Positions 36,252 to 45,115 are shown, numbered from the stretch's first letter. The stretch: 64,000 nucleotides of DNA from Fusobacterium naviforme (GCA_003014445.1 PYGH01000006.1:1-64000), one strand, 5' to 3'. Notes: generated from the letters alone by a model not told the origin. Translations and numbers: made by a program.

Positions 36252-36292
36252 AAAAAAGGAGGACTTCTACACTTTGGCGTAAAAAGTCCTCC
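36252..36292 (-). terminator. strong terminator ahead of IME-B sigma-like gene
   Basis: GGAGGACTT/AAGTCCTCC arms with TTTTTTATT after them on the minus strand; conserved with IME-A 22052-22091. Confidence 0.75.
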
Positions 36293-36353
36293 GAAAATAA
36301 CAATTAAATTAACTCTTATTGTTATTAGATTATTTAATTGTTCAAGAAAATAT

Positions 36354-36422
36354 TCATATAAAAACGAACCAAAAAGGCATTATCAACCATAATCCATTTA
36401 AAAAATATGAATATACGCTCAT
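36354..36422 (-). CDS. possible 22-aa hydrophobic peptide of IME-B
   Basis: ATG at 36422 with AAGGAGGTAATGTGA upstream; MSVYSYFLNGLWLIMPFWFV then FI. A single membrane-like helix. It lies downstream of the MATE gene in the same place as the 35-aa ORF of IME-A, but the sequences differ. Confidence 0.4.
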   Translation of the reverse strand: MSVYSYFLNGLWLIMPFWFVFI

Positions 36423-36494
36423 TCACATTACCTCCTTAGCTATTTCTACACTTAGATGCCTCCTTACTTTTTAATCAACAGATGTAATTCCTAA

Positions 36495-37847
36495 TTACAA
36501 ATTGTTTTTTATTGCTAATCTCAATTTTTTATGAATGCTAATAGCAAAAGGAATTGTGATGATTGTTGTTATCAAATCTGAAATTGTTTGAGCATATATA
36601 ACACCATTTAATCCCATAAATTTAGGCAACAATAAAATGATAGGAATAAACACAATCCCTTGTCGCAATGAATTTAGAAATACTCCCCCTAATGCCTTTC
36701 CTGTAGACAAATACAAGGTAGAGTAAGTAAACTGAAATCCAAATGTTATAAACATAATTATGGCTGCTCGTAATGTCGGTACTGCTATATTTAATACATT
36801 TTCATCAGTCCCAAATATAGATAATATACTTGGTGCAAATATATAAACTATCACAGTCCATACTAAGCAAAATACATTTGTCCATTTAACACTTGCCTTT
36901 ATAGCTTCTCTCACTCTTTCATAATTCTTAGCTCCATAATTAAATCCAGCTAATGGTTGTAATCCTTTCATATATCCGAATACAACATTTGTTCCTAATG
37001 TTACAATCCTAAGAACAATACCCATTGCAGCTATTGCTTCTTCTCCATAAAAGGACGCTGCATAAGATATTTTGCTGATAGATATTGTTTGTAGAATTTG
37101 AAGTATTAACAAGGAGATACCTATCTTTAATATCTCCTTGTAAATCGCAACTGTAGGTTTAAAGTTAGGTAACTTTATCTCTATTAAATTTTTATCTCCT
37201 ACAAAGTAAATGAGATACATTAGACTGGTTATAACTCTGGCTATGAGTGTCGCAATAGCTGCACCTCTCACTCCTAAATTAAATCCGAATATGAATATCG
37301 GATCCAAAATCATATTTGATATAGAGCCTAAAATCATGGCTTTCAAAGAAATTTTAGCAGCCCCTTGTGCAACAGCTAAGTTACCAACCGTTACATTTAT
37401 TGCACCCAAAATGCCACCTACTATGAATATCCCTGTATAAGACTTAGAGATTTCAATAATAGATGGTATGGCTCCCATAAATTTCAAAACGCCATCTAAA
37501 TAGTAAAACAATACAATAGCTGTAACTATCCCTAAAATTGCACTTGTTAGTAGAGCAACTGTCGCTACAATACTTGCTTCTTTTTTATTATTTCCTCCAA
37601 GTAGCCTTGATATATAAGAGCCTGCTCCTGCACCAAATGTTAATCCTATCCCTAAAAAAATAAGTTGAATCGGAAAGGCAACGGAAACAGCAGCTACTGC
37701 TTCTTTACCAAGTCCGGACACAAAATATGTGTCCACAACATTGTATAAGGCAGCTACCAACAAACTGATAACCATAGGCATACCTAATTTAAAAAGTGCT
37801 GTATTAATATTTTCTTCCTTCAAAATTTTTATTCTGCTTTCGTTCAT
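36495..37847 (-). CDS. MATE-family multidrug efflux pump
   Basis: 450 aa, twelve membrane helices, MATE signatures in both halves (NTALFKLGMPMVISLLVAAL at the start; GAGAGSYISRLLGGNNKKEA). Cation-coupled export of drugs is the family role; the substrate is not predictable. The gene is headed by a leader peptide and two terminator-like hairpins (37895-38170), the type of control seen on resistance genes that respond to ribosome-targeting antibiotics. Confidence 0.9.
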   Translation of the reverse strand: MNESRIKILKEENINTALFKLGMPMVISLLVAALYNVVDTYFVSGLGKEAVAAVSVAFPIQLIFLGIGLTFGAGAGSYISRLLGGNNKKEASIVATVALLTSAILGIVTAIVLFYYLDGVLKFMGAIPSIIEISKSYTGIFIVGGILGAINVTVGNLAVAQGAAKISLKAMILGSISNMILDPIFIFGFNLGVRGAAIATLIARVITSLMYLIYFVGDKNLIEIKLPNFKPTVAIYKEILKIGISLLILQILQTISISKISYAASFYGEEAIAAMGIVLRIVTLGTNVVFGYMKGLQPLAGFNYGAKNYERVREAIKASVKWTNVFCLVWTVIVYIFAPSILSIFGTDENVLNIAVPTLRAAIIMFITFGFQFTYSTLYLSTGKALGGVFLNSLRQGIVFIPIILLLPKFMGLNGVIYAQTISDLITTIITIPFAISIHKKLRLAIKNNL

Positions 37848-37894
37848 TTAAAATTTCTCCACTTCTCAATATTTTATTTTCTGTATTTATGCAA

Positions 37895-37930
37895 CAAAAA
37901 AAGGCATAAATACAAAATAGTATCTGCCTT
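37895..37930 (-). terminator. attenuator terminator directly upstream of the MATE gene
   Basis: Minus strand: AGGCAGATAC-tattttg-TATTTATGCCT followed by TTTTTTT. It ends about 50 bases before the MATE ATG. Confidence 0.75.
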
Positions 37931-37951
37931 TTGTTTAATAATTTATAAAAC

Positions 37952-37986
37952 AAAAGGCTACAGACAAAACATTGCCTATAGCCTTT
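37952..37986 (-). promoter_or_regulatory. second hairpin of the MATE leader
   Basis: Minus strand: AAAGGCTA ... TAGCCTTT around a 17-base loop, followed by TGTTTT. It shares AAGGC/GCCTT arms with the downstream terminator, so alternative pairing (anti-terminator) is possible. Confidence 0.6.
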
Positions 37987-38080
37987 TACATTCTATTTAT
38001 ATATCGAGAAATGCACACAAAAACAAAGCCAACTAAATGACCTGATTTTTTGTATTTCCCGATGAAATCTTAAATGTAAT

Positions 38081-38170
38081 TTATTTGCTATACTCTGTAC
38101 AATGTTTCATCGGTTTCATTTGTACAGAGTTAAGTTTGTTCTTAGGATGGTTTCTTAAATAAACTCTCAT
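38081..38170 (-). CDS. 29-aa leader peptide upstream of the MATE gene
   Basis: ATG at 38170 with AAAGGGAATTGTT upstream; begins MRVYLRNHPKNKLNSV and ends TEYSK. Its coding sequence contains a perfect 10-bp hairpin (CTCTGTACAA/TTGTACAGAG). Stalling of ribosomes here could switch the downstream hairpins. Promoter -35 TTGCCG, 17-base spacer, -10 TAGAAT lies just upstream (about 38199-38227). Confidence 0.65.
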   Translation of the reverse strand: MRVYLRNHPKNKLNSVQMKPMKHCTEYSK

Positions 38171-38198
38171 AACAATTCCCTTTCACTATATATAGTAA

Positions 38199-38227
38199 TA
38201 TTCTATCATACTTTCACAAAATCGGCA
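38199..38227 (-). promoter_or_regulatory. promoter of the MATE leader transcript
   Basis: Minus strand TTGCCG, 17 bases, TAGAAT. Transcription would start shortly before the leader-peptide ribosome site. Confidence 0.55.
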
Positions 38228-38243
38228 AAACTGCATATATACA

Positions 38244-38708
38244 TTAAAAAGTGTTGATTTTTCCCTTATAATTATTTGCTTTATCTATCAACGAACCTCT
38301 TAACCCCATTGTAAAAGCAATATTACTACTTCTAATTGCCAAAAGTTTATCTCCCATACTAACACCTAAAGAATCCATTAAAGATGGGGGAAGATTTACA
38401 TTTGAACCATTCAAAGATAGCCAACCATACATTCTTCCCTTATATAAAATAAGTTCTCCCTCTTTTAAGCTTCTCTCTGCCAAACATTTATTTTTAACAA
38501 GTATGTTATTTAGTTTTGAATCAGAAAGTAATGGTTCTGGCATAACACAGAATCCTCCTGTTTGCTTACTTCCTGAAACAATATAGATATATTTTTCTTT
38601 TTCTAATTTGTACTCCTTTATTGCCATAGTTGGAAAACTTAACTTTCCATCTTCTTTTATCTTCGACCAACCAAAAATATACTTCCCACCTTTAGTCATT
38701 TGTGGCAT
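38244..38708 (-). CDS. unknown protein of 154 aa (IME-B cargo)
   Basis: No transmembrane segment. Contains KGGKYIFGWSKIKEDGKLSF, an IVSGSKQTGGF core and LMDSLGVSMGDKLLAIRSSN, the latter reminding of AbrB-like swapped-hairpin strands (weak). Last gene of the PadR-headed unit; overlaps the decayed HEAT gene's end. GAGGAG precedes the ATG. Not recognised. Confidence 0.6.
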   Translation of the reverse strand: MPQMTKGGKYIFGWSKIKEDGKLSFPTMAIKEYKLEKEKYIYIVSGSKQTGGFCVMPEPLLSDSKLNNILVKNKCLAERSLKEGELILYKGRMYGWLSLNGSNVNLPPSLMDSLGVSMGDKLLAIRSSNIAFTMGLRGSLIDKANNYKGKINTF

Positions 38709-39333
38709 TTATCTCACACTCCTCTAAAGCTTTTTTAGTAATCCTAATTGCACCTAAACTATGAATACGAACAACAGTGTGTAAATCATTATCTGCATTT
38801 TTTCTAAGTACGGTTTTACATAGTATGGTTTCCTTTTCCCTATTACTCTAAACATTTAAGGTGCTTCTATACGAACTCATTCACCCTGATCTGATATCAT
38901 TTTATAAAACGTATCCAATTTGTCGTAAAATAGTTCAGGAGCATTAGTCGCAATATTTTCGCAAGCCCATACAAAAAAGTCTAACTTTTTCTACCTCGTT
39001 TTCTTTCATTTTCTTTATTTTATCAAAAAAAGGAATAATCAAATTTTCATCAGCTCTACCTATTCTTCCTAATGCATTTACGGAACGCTCTTTTAATTTA
39101 GGTGAATCATCCTTTAAGTAAGTTGCAATATCATCAACATATTTTTTGATTTTCACAGGATTATTTAGTCCCATTTCACCAATAAGCCATAACACTTTTG
39201 ACTTTACATCAACAGAATAATTTCCATTCAATTTTGTTGCAACTTCATCAATAACTATGTTCCAGTTTTCTTTGTTCTTTGTTATCTTTCTTAATTCTTT
39301 TAGTATCTCCTTATCATCTTCCATATTTTCCAT
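38692..39333 (-). pseudogene. HEAT-repeat protein, decayed
   Basis: The open part (38944-39333) has HEAT helices (VKSKVLWLIGEMGLNNPVKI; LKERSVNALGRIGRADENLI). A one-base insertion in the T6 run (38973-38978) ends it early; the corrected frame continues VWACENIATNAPELFYDKLD, then meets in-frame stops at 38877-38879 (TGA) and 38856-38858 (TAA), then MFRVIGKRKPYYVKPYLEK, and a missing A in the run at 38798-38803 before ADNDLHTVVRIHSLGAIRIT. At least four lesions, so a true pseudogene of about 213 codons. Sits six bases after padR. Confidence 0.75.
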
Positions 39334-39339
39334 TTCAGA

Positions 39340-39864
39340 TTACCTCTCAAAATACATTTTTCTAAAATCGTTTATCCAATCATTTAATGCTTCAGATAAC
39401 AATACTTGTTGCTTTAAAATAGATTTTGCACATACAGGAATTTCTTCTCTTTCCATTTCTAATTTGCTTACTGCATTTTTGTACTTCTCAATTTCTGTTT
39501 CAATATTATCTACAATTTCTTTTTCCTCGGAATTTGAAAGCATTCCCATATTGATAACAACTGCATTAAAATCTAAAAACACATTAACCATTTGAGCGGA
39601 TATTTTCTTCATCAGTTCGAGAAAATACTTTTCTCCATCTTCTGTAATACGATAAATAGACTTTTCCGGCATATTCCCTTCTCTTGACAAATTGCCTGTT
39701 ATATATCCTTTTTCTTCTAACTGAATTACTTTTTTATAAATTGATGGAGTGCTAACTTTAACCCATTTAGAAATATTTCTATACTCAACATTCTTTTGTA
39801 AGTCATACGCACTTTGTTCTTTTTCTTTAATCATTCCTAAAACTATTAAATCAATCGTTGACAT
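39340..39864 (-). CDS. PadR-family transcriptional regulator
   Basis: 174 aa from MSTIDLIVLGMIKEKEQSAY (ATG 39864, GGAGGGATAAT upstream). N-terminal winged helix with the VSTPSIYKKVIQLEEKGYIT motif, C-terminal Vir-type helical dimerisation domain. A promoter buried in an inverted repeat lies just upstream, which argues for autoregulation. Confidence 0.88.
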   Translation of the reverse strand: MSTIDLIVLGMIKEKEQSAYDLQKNVEYRNISKWVKVSTPSIYKKVIQLEEKGYITGNLSREGNMPEKSIYRITEDGEKYFLELMKKISAQMVNVFLDFNAVVINMGMLSNSEEKEIVDNIETEIEKYKNAVSKLEMEREEIPVCAKSILKQQVLLSEALNDWINDFRKMYFER

Positions 39865-39884
39865 ATTATCCCTCCACATTAAAA

Positions 39885-39924
39885 ACTACTATAAATTATA
39901 TCACTATATTTTATAGTAGTCAAT
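39885..39924 (-). promoter_or_regulatory. padR promoter within an inverted-repeat operator
   Basis: ACTACTATAAA (39885-39895) and TTTATAGTAGT (39910-39920) form an inverted repeat. On the minus strand TTGACT, 17 bases, TATAAT lie across it. Binding of PadR would cover the whole promoter. Confidence 0.75.
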
Positions 39925-40008
39925 ATTGCTTAATTATGAAGAGGATTGTTTCATCTTTTCTATCTTTTTTCATAAACTATCTATTTCATCAAGTTCTTTC
40001 TGTATAAG

Positions 40009-41667
40009 TTATTTAGGTTCTTCTTGTGACACTTCAAACTTGCCAATAAAATTAAAGTACACATCAACTTGTTGTTTTCTGTCTTTCCCTTTTCTTCCCC
40101 CTGTGGCTTCATGGACTACAACTTTTTCTATATACTCATTTATCATTGGTACTGTCAATTCCTCAATGTCTGTATATTTCTCTATCATTTTTAGGAATTT
40201 ATCAGTATCAACTTTTCTCTGATGATAGCTTTCTATTTCTTGCTCAAAATACTGTATTTGTTTTTCTAAATCCTGTTGCTCCGTATCATAGATATTAAAT
40301 AATCTATCAAAGTGTTTTACAGGAATTTTTCCAAGTGCATGGTCTTCATATAGTTTTGTAATAAGGGTTGTTAGTTCTGCATTTCTTGATGATATTTTTT
40401 CTAATTTCTCTTTATCTCCTTGATACTTTTCTTCTCTTTTTTCATCAGATAACTTATTCATCACTTTTAGAAACTCTTGCTTATCTTCTTTTGCAAAATT
40501 GGTTATTTCTTTAATTGATTTTAAGAGAATTTCATTCACTGTTTTTAATTTGATGTAGTGGATACTGCAAGTTCCTTTTCTGTGTCTATAATGTTGACAT
40601 ACAAAGCAATAATCACAATCGTATTTCTTTTCTTTATGTTCTGCCGGCTCTCTGTAACTTAATTTACCATCGCAATCTGCACAGATTAAAAGTCCTGTAA
40701 GTGGATTTGATGTTGTTCCATACTTTGGACTTCTTCTCACTGTTTTTCTTAACCTTTGAGCATTATTCCATGTTTCTTCATCAATAATGGCTTCGTGAGT
40801 GTTCTTGAAGATAATTAGTTCATCTTCTTTCGCCTTTCTGCGTTTCTTGGTTTTGTAATCAAGGCATATTGTTTTACCAAGAACAGTGTGTCCCATGTAT
40901 TCTCTTTTTTCCAAAATGTAGCCAACTGTTGTCGGCGTCCAAAAATATGGATCGTCTATTCCTCTTTTCTTGGAACTATGATTATTTTCAGGATAGTGTA
41001 TTTCTGCATAGGCTGACGGTATAAGGACTTTATCTTTGGTTAGTATCTCTGCTATCTGTGTTACTCCATATCCCTCTATAACAAGCCTGTAAATGCGTTT
41101 TACGACCTTTGCACTCTCTTTATCGACAAGTAGCTCCTGTTTGTTCTTAGGGTTTCTGTAATAGCCGTATGGAACGCTTGGTGATACTCTTTTACCCTCT
41201 TCCATTCTTGCTCTAAATATAGATTGTATTTTTCTTGAGGTATCTCTTGCATACCATTCGTTCATAATGTTTAGAAATGGGGTAAAGTCGCTTTCTACTT
41301 GTTTCTCACTATCTATTCCGTTGTTGATAGCGATAAACCTTACTCCCTTTTCTTTAAAAAGTATTTCAGTGTAAAAACCTACTTTGAGGTAATCTCTGCC
41401 AAACCTACTCATATCTTTTACTATCACGGTAGATACTTTGTTTTCTTCTACTGCTTTTATCATCTTTTGAAATCCCTCTCTATCAAAGGTTGTTCCACTT
41501 ACTCCGTCATCGGTATAGTGATAGATATTTATAAAGCCGTTTCTTTTGGCATAGCTTTCAAGTAGCTGCTTCTGATTGGTGATGGAATTGCTTTCTCCTT
41601 GCATTTCATCATCACGACTTAAACGCTCATAAAGGGCTGTTTGTCCTGTTCTTTTCATATTTGACAT
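40009..41667 (-). CDS. large serine recombinase of IME-B
   Basis: 552 aa. Catalytic Ser17 ([17 protein letters not shown]), [14 protein letters not shown], Recombinase domain, zinc ribbon (CADCDGKLSYREPAEHKEKK; the usual Gly after the second Cys is Asp), coiled coil, YFNFIGKFEV end. Nearly the same protein as in IME-C. GGAAAGGAGG precedes the ATG; the junction with traG is 56 bases upstream. Confidence 0.92.
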   Translation of the reverse strand: MSNMKRTGQTALYERLSRDDEMQGESNSITNQKQLLESYAKRNGFINIYHYTDDGVSGTTFDREGFQKMIKAVEENKVSTVIVKDMSRFGRDYLKVGFYTEILFKEKGVRFIAINNGIDSEKQVESDFTPFLNIMNEWYARDTSRKIQSIFRARMEEGKRVSPSVPYGYYRNPKNKQELLVDKESAKVVKRIYRLVIEGYGVTQIAEILTKDKVLIPSAYAEIHYPENNHSSKKRGIDDPYFWTPTTVGYILEKREYMGHTVLGKTICLDYKTKKRRKAKEDELIIFKNTHEAIIDEETWNNAQRLRKTVRRSPKYGTTSNPLTGLLICADCDGKLSYREPAEHKEKKYDCDYCFVCQHYRHRKGTCSIHYIKLKTVNEILLKSIKEITNFAKEDKQEFLKVMNKLSDEKREEKYQGDKEKLEKISSRNAELTTLITKLYEDHALGKIPVKHFDRLFNIYDTEQQDLEKQIQYFEQEIESYHQRKVDTDKFLKMIEKYTDIEELTVPMINEYIEKVVVHEATGGRKGKDRKQQVDVYFNFIGKFEVSQEEPK

Positions 41668-41722
41668 GAGAATTACCTCCTTTCCAAGTTTTTATTATTT
41701 TCTCTGTCCTTAAGATGTTAAT

Positions 41723-41966
41723 CCTTTTGGATCCGTCACCACAAAAGAGACAGGATATTTTTTTGAGCAGCACTGAAGAAGGTTCGGTTTCAGGACGAAC
41801 CTTGTTTTACCTGATCCCGAGCCACCGACGACAAGAATATTCTTGTTTCTCGAGTACTTCGGGACCGGAGGGCGGCTGCTCATCGTGAGCCGCTCTGACT
41901 GAGACAGAATCACGTTGTTTTCAAAATCCGGATCCTCGAATGGCTCGATGTCGGCATGAGTTCCCC
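41723..41966 (-). repeat. traG: duplicated 244-bp traG segment between IME-C and IME-B
   Basis: Same as 50117-50360 except for one base (41728 T against 50122 C). It encodes GTHADIEPFEDPDFENNVIL through the Walker A part to DPKG. It is bounded by the far end of IME-C (GGGG at 41963-41966) and the recombinase end of IME-B (GG at 41723-41724). Confidence 0.93.
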
Positions 41967-42021
41967 ATGAAGCGTTTTGTCAAGTACCTTTTCTTATTTA
42001 TTGACGCCTTATTTTGAACAA

Positions 42022-42053
42022 TAAAAAACAGCAAACCTGTTTGATTTGCTGTT
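42022..42053 (-). terminator. terminator near the far end of IME-C
   Basis: Minus strand: AACAGCAAA-tcaaacagg-TTTGCTGTT then TTTTATTG. In IME-A and IME-B such a hairpin precedes tnpW; here tnpW is absent. Confidence 0.65.
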
Positions 42054-42145
42054 AATTAAACCGATACATAATATTAAATGATAACTATCTTTAATACAAA
42101 ATTTTTGGACGATAGCTATTCCTTCAACTCAAGTCAATCAAATAA

Positions 42146-42589
42146 TTATTTACTAGATAACTTAAATTGCTCTTCTTTCTTATCAAAACTTAGTAAATAG
42201 TCTTTTCCTCTTTCAACATTAAGCTCCACTTTTGCAGGTCCCCATGTTGTAGTAACGTTTTTATGTAACACTCCAGGTCTAGTATATGTGTAAGTTACTT
42301 CTAAAACAATATCTCCTGGATCTGCACAAACTATATATTTTGCTTTTTCATTAAAAATAGCAGCTTCACCACTGATTACTCTAGCATATAATTGTTTTTG
42401 AGTGATTACATTATTTCCGGAAGAAAGCTCAATTTTCACCGCATTAGGATGTACAGCTAACCATTTAGTTAAGGCATTTTTGTTCATTTTAATTGACACA
42501 AACGAAAAAACAGCCGCTAATATAAAAATTGCAATCACAACATAGGCATATACTCCCATTGAAAAAAATGCTTCTAAATATTTCTCCAT
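42146..42589 (-). CDS. unknown membrane-anchored protein of 147 aa
   Basis: Start at MEKYLEAFFSMGVYAYVVIA (ATG 42589), spaced seven bases from GGGAG. One N-terminal membrane helix (about 12-32), then a beta-rich domain (AKYIVCADPGDIVLEVTYTY) with ATGs typical of surface or cytosolic anchored domains. Partner of the next gene upstream, eight bases away. Not recognised. Confidence 0.6.
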   Translation of the reverse strand: MEKYLEAFFSMGVYAYVVIAIFILAAVFSFVSIKMNKNALTKWLAVHPNAVKIELSSGNNVITQKQLYARVISGEAAIFNEKAKYIVCADPGDIVLEVTYTYTRPGVLHKNVTTTWGPAKVELNVERGKDYLLSFDKKEEQFKLSSK

Positions 42590-42603
42590 TTTCATTCTCC
42601 CTT

Positions 42604-43053
42604 TTAATTATTTTTATTAACATCATTTAATTTAATTGTTTTGCTTTTTACTCCAACCACTCCTAAATCTTCAATAAGTTCATTATATTTTCTTTTTCCT
42701 AGCGAAGATAAATCAAACATTTCCTTATTACCATCTTCTGTATAAAGATATAAGAAAAACGAGTCATTGTTTCTTTGTTCTGAAGAAATATGAACTTCAT
42801 TTAGATTATAGTTAAATTCCTTTTTCCCATCGTTTATTAATAAACCATTTCCATTTATAATTATTTTAGTTCTCAATTGCCTAAATATACTTATTACAAC
42901 CAAAATAATGATGATAGACGATATAATAATTGCAACTTTATATCCTCCAATTACTCCGGAAATTAAAAATGCAACAAGCACTCCAAAAATCATTATTATT
43001 AAATTATAAATAAACGCAACTAGGCTTCTTCTATATATTTTCTCCAAAATCAA
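42604..43053 (-). CDS. unknown two-helix membrane protein of 149 aa
   Basis: Two N-terminal membrane helices (about 10-33 and 40-58) followed by a soluble domain resembling a bacterial PH-like fold (KIIINGNGLLINDGKKEFNY). The start is TTG at 43053 or a nearby TTG; AAGGA lies close. Forms an operon with the preceding 147-aa gene. Function unknown. Confidence 0.55.
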   Translation of the reverse strand: MILEKIYRRSLVAFIYNLIIMIFGVLVAFLISGVIGGYKVAIIISSIIIILVVISIFRQLRTKIIINGNGLLINDGKKEFNYNLNEVHISSEQRNNDSFFLYLYTEDGNKEMFDLSSLGKRKYNELIEDLGVVGVKSKTIKLNDVNKNN

Positions 43054-43228
43054 CCGTCCTTAAAGTACAATAATGATACTAACGTATATCTAATTTTAAG
43101 CACAAAATTACATACGAATTATATATCTTTGTATACAAATGTCAATCTTAATTTTTCACCATGCATGCAATATTTATTCATATTTCTTCACTCAAAAATT
43201 CGTTTAGTATCATACTATTATTTTAATT

Positions 43229-44130
43229 TTATAACTCTTTCTTCTTTTCCTGTGTTAATCCTCTCTTTTCTTGCAGTAATTTATCTATACAACCTCTAAC
43301 ACTTTCAGCCTGTTCCACTTCTTTTCGTATATCTGTCATTTGAGAATATAGAATATCTTTTTCTTTCCTCAAAGTGCCTATTTCTGATTTCCATTTGGAT
43401 ATATTTAGGGTCTTTTTTTCTCCTAAATGTTCTTTCAGATATTTCTTGGCACTTTCAAATAAAATAATCTCTGCGGTATGTTCATTGTAGAAAGTATCTT
43501 GTTTGCTTTTCCTTAACTTGACACAGGCTTTATAGGTGTCTCTATGCTTCAAATATTTCTGAGCTTGGTCGATAAGTTGTACTCTATCATCTATTTTCTT
43601 TTCGGTACCTTTAATGGCTCTTGTGGTTTTATAGTTCTTATCTCTTAAAGTAACTATGCTTTCCTTAAGTTCAGATATGGAAGTGATATTTTTCTTTTTT
43701 AAGAACTGATAGCTTTCAATGTATTTTTCTAAATCTGTATTATGGTTATATGCATTTTTACGGATAAGATTTTCAAAAACGGACAGCAAATTTTCTTTGG
43801 ATGGGAGGGGGGCTTTGTATTCTCGTTTTCTGTTTTTTCCTCTTTTCCTATTCTTCTTATCCAATTTAGTAATGCCTTTATTCTTCTTTAGATTTCTCTT
43901 AAAATCGCATTTTGATGTTTGATTTCTCGGTTAATGTTTCCTCTATCGGTGGTTATACCTTTCTTTTCCATTTGACTTGCCGATACGCCTAAATGAATGG
44001 TCGGTATTTGCTTTATGCCTTGCCTTTGAAAAGAACGGTGATCCACTTTTTCCTGTATATTATTTTCTTCCAAATATTTGTTGGTAATATCCGCCCATGC
44101 TTTTCGCCACTCTTCCGCTTTTTCTTGCTC
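43229..44130 (-). pseudogene. second MobA/MobL relaxase of IME-C, 3' remnant
   Basis: Homologous to the C-terminal two thirds of the IME relaxases: EKAEEWRKAWADITNKYLEE, then an in-frame TAA after NAILREI (43888-43890), then after a frame change near a C-run the coiled-coil tail (PSKENLLSVFENLIRKNAYN to EKKKEL). The N-terminal nicking domain is gone and replaced by the end of a DUF1877 gene at about 44130. Confidence 0.8.
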
Positions 44131-44577
44131 TGCCATTTTCTCATAAAATTTTTTCAGGCTCTCAAATGAGTCTCTTAACTCATCCTTGATTTCATCTGCT
44201 TCTTCTTCATATTCCCAGATATTGGGATAAATCTCCTTTTGGCGAAAAGCACTCATCTCAAATTCATTTAGATACGCTTCAAAATCAATCTCTTGCAAAG
44301 CCTTAGCGATTTCTTTTACTCAATCCGATTTCGTACCAGCTATATAATCCTCTTCATAAATATTAAACTGTCCTACAATCGCTTCGCTGATTACATCATC
44401 TTCAATCGGTTCACTAGCAGATTTTCCTGTCAGCAAAAAATGAAGTGCATCCCACATTTTATCAATGTCACAAATTTCTACGTTATCATCTTCTTGTGCT
44501 TCTTCCACATCATCAAGACACGTAAACTTTTCTAATTCAATATCTGTTGTGGATTGATAATTTGCTATCATCCCCAT
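44131..44577 (-). pseudogene. DUF1877 (YfbM-like) protein, interrupted by TGA and fused to the relaxase remnant
   Basis: Starts MGMIANYQSTTDIELEKFTC (ATG 44577, AAAGGAGAAC upstream) with the family core DIDKMWDALHFLLTG and SEAIVGQFNIYEEDYIAG. An in-frame TGA at 44320-44322 breaks it; the frame then continues KEIAKALQEIDFEAYLNEFE to FYEKMAEQ, where relaxase sequence takes over. DUF1877 proteins occur in immunity-gene lists of polymorphic toxin systems. Confidence 0.75.
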
Positions 44578-44611
44578 AAGTGTTCTCCTTTTCGTTTTAA
44601 AAATTAAGTCA

Positions 44612-44737
44612 TCATAAAGCATCATAAAACCACACAGTCGCAGCGATGATGATCACATGGACAAGCACAATCAGAATCATCGCTATCGCAATAAACTTGA
44701 TGGCCTTGATAAACCAACGCAGGTATTTATTCTTCAT
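44612..44737 (-). CDS. 41-aa single-helix membrane protein
   Basis: ATG at 44737 inside the end of the upstream gene; MKNKYLRWFIKAIKFIAIAM and a long hydrophobic stretch to VWFYDAL. Too short for usual gene calls. Ribosome site is weak (GAGGATG), so translation may be coupled to the gene before it. Confidence 0.45.
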   Translation of the reverse strand: MKNKYLRWFIKAIKFIAIAMILIVLVHVIIIAATVWFYDAL

Positions 44738-45115
44738 CATCCTCATCTTCTGCAAATTCTTCTTCTTCGGTTACGTCCAGCCAATTCTGTGTGGAAATAG
44801 CTTGATCTTCCAAATACTGTTTAAAAATTTCATAGATATAGCTTGCATCTGGGAAAAACGCACGATAATGGGTAAAATTCTCCCCGGTATAAATTCTTGC
44901 CTCAAAAATATATGGAACCTCTCCAGCATTCCTTATATCAAAGATTTGTGTTCATTTTCTTCCTTCTCCAATGTGGCATACCATCGTTTCAGCATGAGCT
45001 CCAGACTGGTTTTTCCCTCACGTTCAAAGAAGTGAAGAAATTTATCAAGCAATTTGAGAAAGAAAACTTTACCCCTTTCCGTTAAATTTAGATTTAAAGT
45101 TCTCTGATTATCCAT
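44727..45115 (-). pseudogene. unknown 129-codon cargo protein, frameshifted
   Basis: Begins MDNQRTLNLNLTERGKVFFL; the frame stops after EENEHKSLI because one T is missing in TCTTTGATA. With it restored the protein runs SFDIRNAGEVPYIFEARIYT, YRAFFPDASYIYEIFKQYLE and an acidic end. It looks like a small immunity-type protein, but the family is not recognised. Confidence 0.55.

Larger units (their letters stand above)
32242..41724 (-). mobile_element. IME-B: serine-recombinase mobilizable element in traG (DPKG site)
   Basis: AT-rich insert of about 9.5 kb. Recombinase end: GGATTAACATCTTAAGGACA (41724 downwards); other end: GTCCTTGACAAATCTTCCC then AAAAGG. Crossover at GG within the traG codons for DPKG. 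Contents: recombinase, PadR, decayed HEAT-repeat gene, 154-aa unknown, MATE pump, sigma-like factor, DUF3847, relaxase, two NTF2-like genes, tnpW. Confidence 0.88.

Noticed and set aside
38692-38847. Separate 51-codon gene upstream of the 154-aa unknown gene
   Set aside because: It has no start codon and continues the HEAT-repeat sequence once a missing base is restored, so it is part of that pseudogene.
44646-45035. 129-codon plus-strand ORF
   Set aside because: Antisense to the frameshifted cargo gene, whose minus-strand frame gives the more protein-like sequence.
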